DNA of 5,777 nucleotides from Pelotomaculum sp. UBA5255 (GTDB taxonomy: Bacteria > Bacillota > Desulfotomaculia > Desulfotomaculales > Pelotomaculaceae), in contig DHTR01000025.1 of the NCBI GenBank assembly GCA_002408725.1, positions 42,080 through 47,856 of the forward strand, in the 5' to 3' direction. The notes under the pieces are model-generated. The model made no database searches and had not been told where the DNA came from. It saw only the letters and a list, made by a program, of their open reading frames with translations. Below, in pieces: positions 5,328 to 5,777 of the stretch. A program made the translations under genes and the position numbers. How positions within the stretch are numbered: the first letter of the stretch is position 1; each line of letters starts with the position of its first letter.

Positions 5328-5333
5328 GGGGTG
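5328..5333 (+). promoter_or_regulatory. Ribosome binding site that selects the TTG at 5342
   Basis: GGGGTG is eight bases before TTG 5342. The GTG at 5331 overlaps the site itself and opens a different frame (5331-5600) whose product is Trp- and Pro-rich and not protein-like, so the TTG frame is chosen. Confidence 0.6.
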
Positions 5334-5341
5334 AATAGTAG

Positions 5342-5590
5342 TTGGAATTGGAAATTAAAACCGAAGTGGACCGGGAACACTCCCATGACCCCAGTTATAT
5401 CGTACGCTACCAGGTTTTCGAAAAGGGATCCTTGCTGGGCGATGGGGTCGTTCAGTACCACCGCCTGGCCGAGCATAACGACTACCGCATCCCTGCCGCC
5501 ATTAAACGGCTGGACGGAAGACCGCTCGCTCCCGGCATTATCGGCAGAATTAAAAGGGAAATTGACAAAGCCGCCAGGGAAGAGCTGTAA
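5342..5590 (+). CDS. Unknown 82-residue cytoplasmic protein
   Basis: I do not recognise a family. The product has no signal peptide or membrane segment. Its sequence suggests two or three beta strands (about 2-8, 17-27 and 34-41) followed by a C-terminal helix (about 65-81, IIGRIKREIDKAAREEL) that is amphipathic and charged. A Gly-rich turn, GSLLGDGVVQYH (29-40), joins the strands. The start is TTG at 5342, supported by GGGGTG eight bases before it, and balanced charge and ordinary composition argue for a real gene. It lies 97 bases after the GH15 gene in the same direction, with a sigma-E-like promoter in between, so it may be transcribed alone during sporulation or with the GH15 gene. A 16-base palindrome covers its stop codon. 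A regulator or structural adaptor role is possible, but nothing in the sequence decides it. Confidence 0.7.
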   Translation: MELEIKTEVDREHSHDPSYIVRYQVFEKGSLLGDGVVQYHRLAEHNDYRIPAAIKRLDGRPLAPGIIGRIKREIDKAAREEL

Positions 5591-5632
5591 TTACAGCTGA
5601 TTCAAACAAATTGCAAGTTTGGTTTTTCTTTT
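5583..5632 (+). terminator. Palindrome at the stop codon plus hairpin and T-tract
   Basis: AGCTGTAATTACAGCT (5583-5598) is a perfect 16-base palindrome that includes the TAA stop at 5588. A second, short stem pairs CAAAC (5603-5607) with GTTTG (5617-5621) and is followed at once by TTTTTCTTTT (5623-5632). The second hairpin with its U-tract is a plausible though weak terminator between the small gene and the YitT-type gene. Confidence 0.4.
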
Positions 5633-5656
5633 AATGAATAACCCGGAGGGAAATAT

Positions 5657-5777
5657 TTGGGCCGGTTTTTAAAGACTCATTTTTCCACGAAAGAGATAAT
5701 TTTCAATCTCCTCCTGATCATAACCGGATCGCTCCTGCTGGCCATAAGCCTGAACATCCTCTTGATCCCGCACGGCC
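5657..5777 (+). CDS. YitT-family membrane protein, N-terminal part (cut by the window end)
   Basis: The first 40 codons read from a TTG at 5657 with a strong CGGAGGG ribosome binding site six bases upstream. After a short polar N-terminus (MGRFLKTHFSTKE), a hydrophobic helix LLLIITGSLLLAISLNILLIP (about 18-38) ends in PHG. This pattern, a glycine and serine in the first helix followed by N-x-x-L-I-P, is typical of the start of YitT-type (DUF161) integral membrane proteins. These have several membrane helices and usually a cytoplasmic DUF2179 domain, and are common and often multicopy in Firmicutes; their transport or sporulation-related role is poorly defined. Only the first membrane segment is present here, so the family call rests on a short match. 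The gene follows the unknown 82-residue protein in the same direction after 66 bases containing a possible terminator. Confidence 0.7.
   Translation, partial: MGRFLKTHFSTKEIIFNLLLIITGSLLLAISLNILLIPHG

Noticed and set aside
5331..5600. GTG-started 89-codon plus-strand frame
   Set aside because: It overlaps the 82-residue gene in another frame; its start sits inside the ribosome binding site and the product is unlike a normal protein.

Overview
The window looks like a chromosomal segment from an endospore-forming, moderately GC-rich Firmicute, probably a Clostridia/Peptococcaceae-type organism. The evidence is a CotF-type spore coat protein, strong AGGAGG-like ribosome binding sites, GTG and TTG start codons, and at least one sporulation-type promoter candidate. 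The taxonomic placement is inferred from style; no marker gene is present.

Layout, left to right. Positions 1-626 (minus strand) hold a CotF-family spore coat protein followed by a hairpin terminator. Positions 750-1122 (minus) hold a 101-residue unknown protein with two membrane segments and a charged middle, also followed by a hairpin terminator. Positions 1123-1620 are about 500 bases without a convincing gene. They contain several inverted repeats and a possible mobile-element scar, and end in the ribosome binding site of the next gene. Positions 1621-2658 (plus) encode a 345-residue protein that reads like an all-helical six-hairpin (alpha/alpha toroid) glycosidase-type domain but that I cannot assign to a named family. 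Positions 2814-3119 (minus) encode a stand-alone AroQ-class chorismate mutase. Positions 3250-5244 (plus) encode a cytoplasmic family GH15 glucoamylase-like enzyme with both catalytic glutamates visible. Positions 5342-5590 (plus) encode an 82-residue unknown protein that starts with TTG and has a good sigma-E-like promoter. Positions 5657-5777 (plus) are the start of a YitT-family membrane protein cut by the window edge.

How the parts may work together: the GH15 enzyme and the toroid protein flank the chorismate mutase gene and share an orientation, so they may act on the same intracellular alpha-glucan or a related sugar polymer. The spore coat gene and the sporulation-type promoter motifs hint that parts of this neighbourhood are expressed in the mother cell. 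Chorismate mutase belongs to phenylalanine/tyrosine synthesis and has its own promoter, so it is probably functionally separate. I found no CRISPR array, tRNA, rRNA, intact insertion sequence or obvious defence or biosynthetic system. The least explained items are the 345-residue toroid protein, the two small unknown proteins and the structured non-coding region near 1228-1286.
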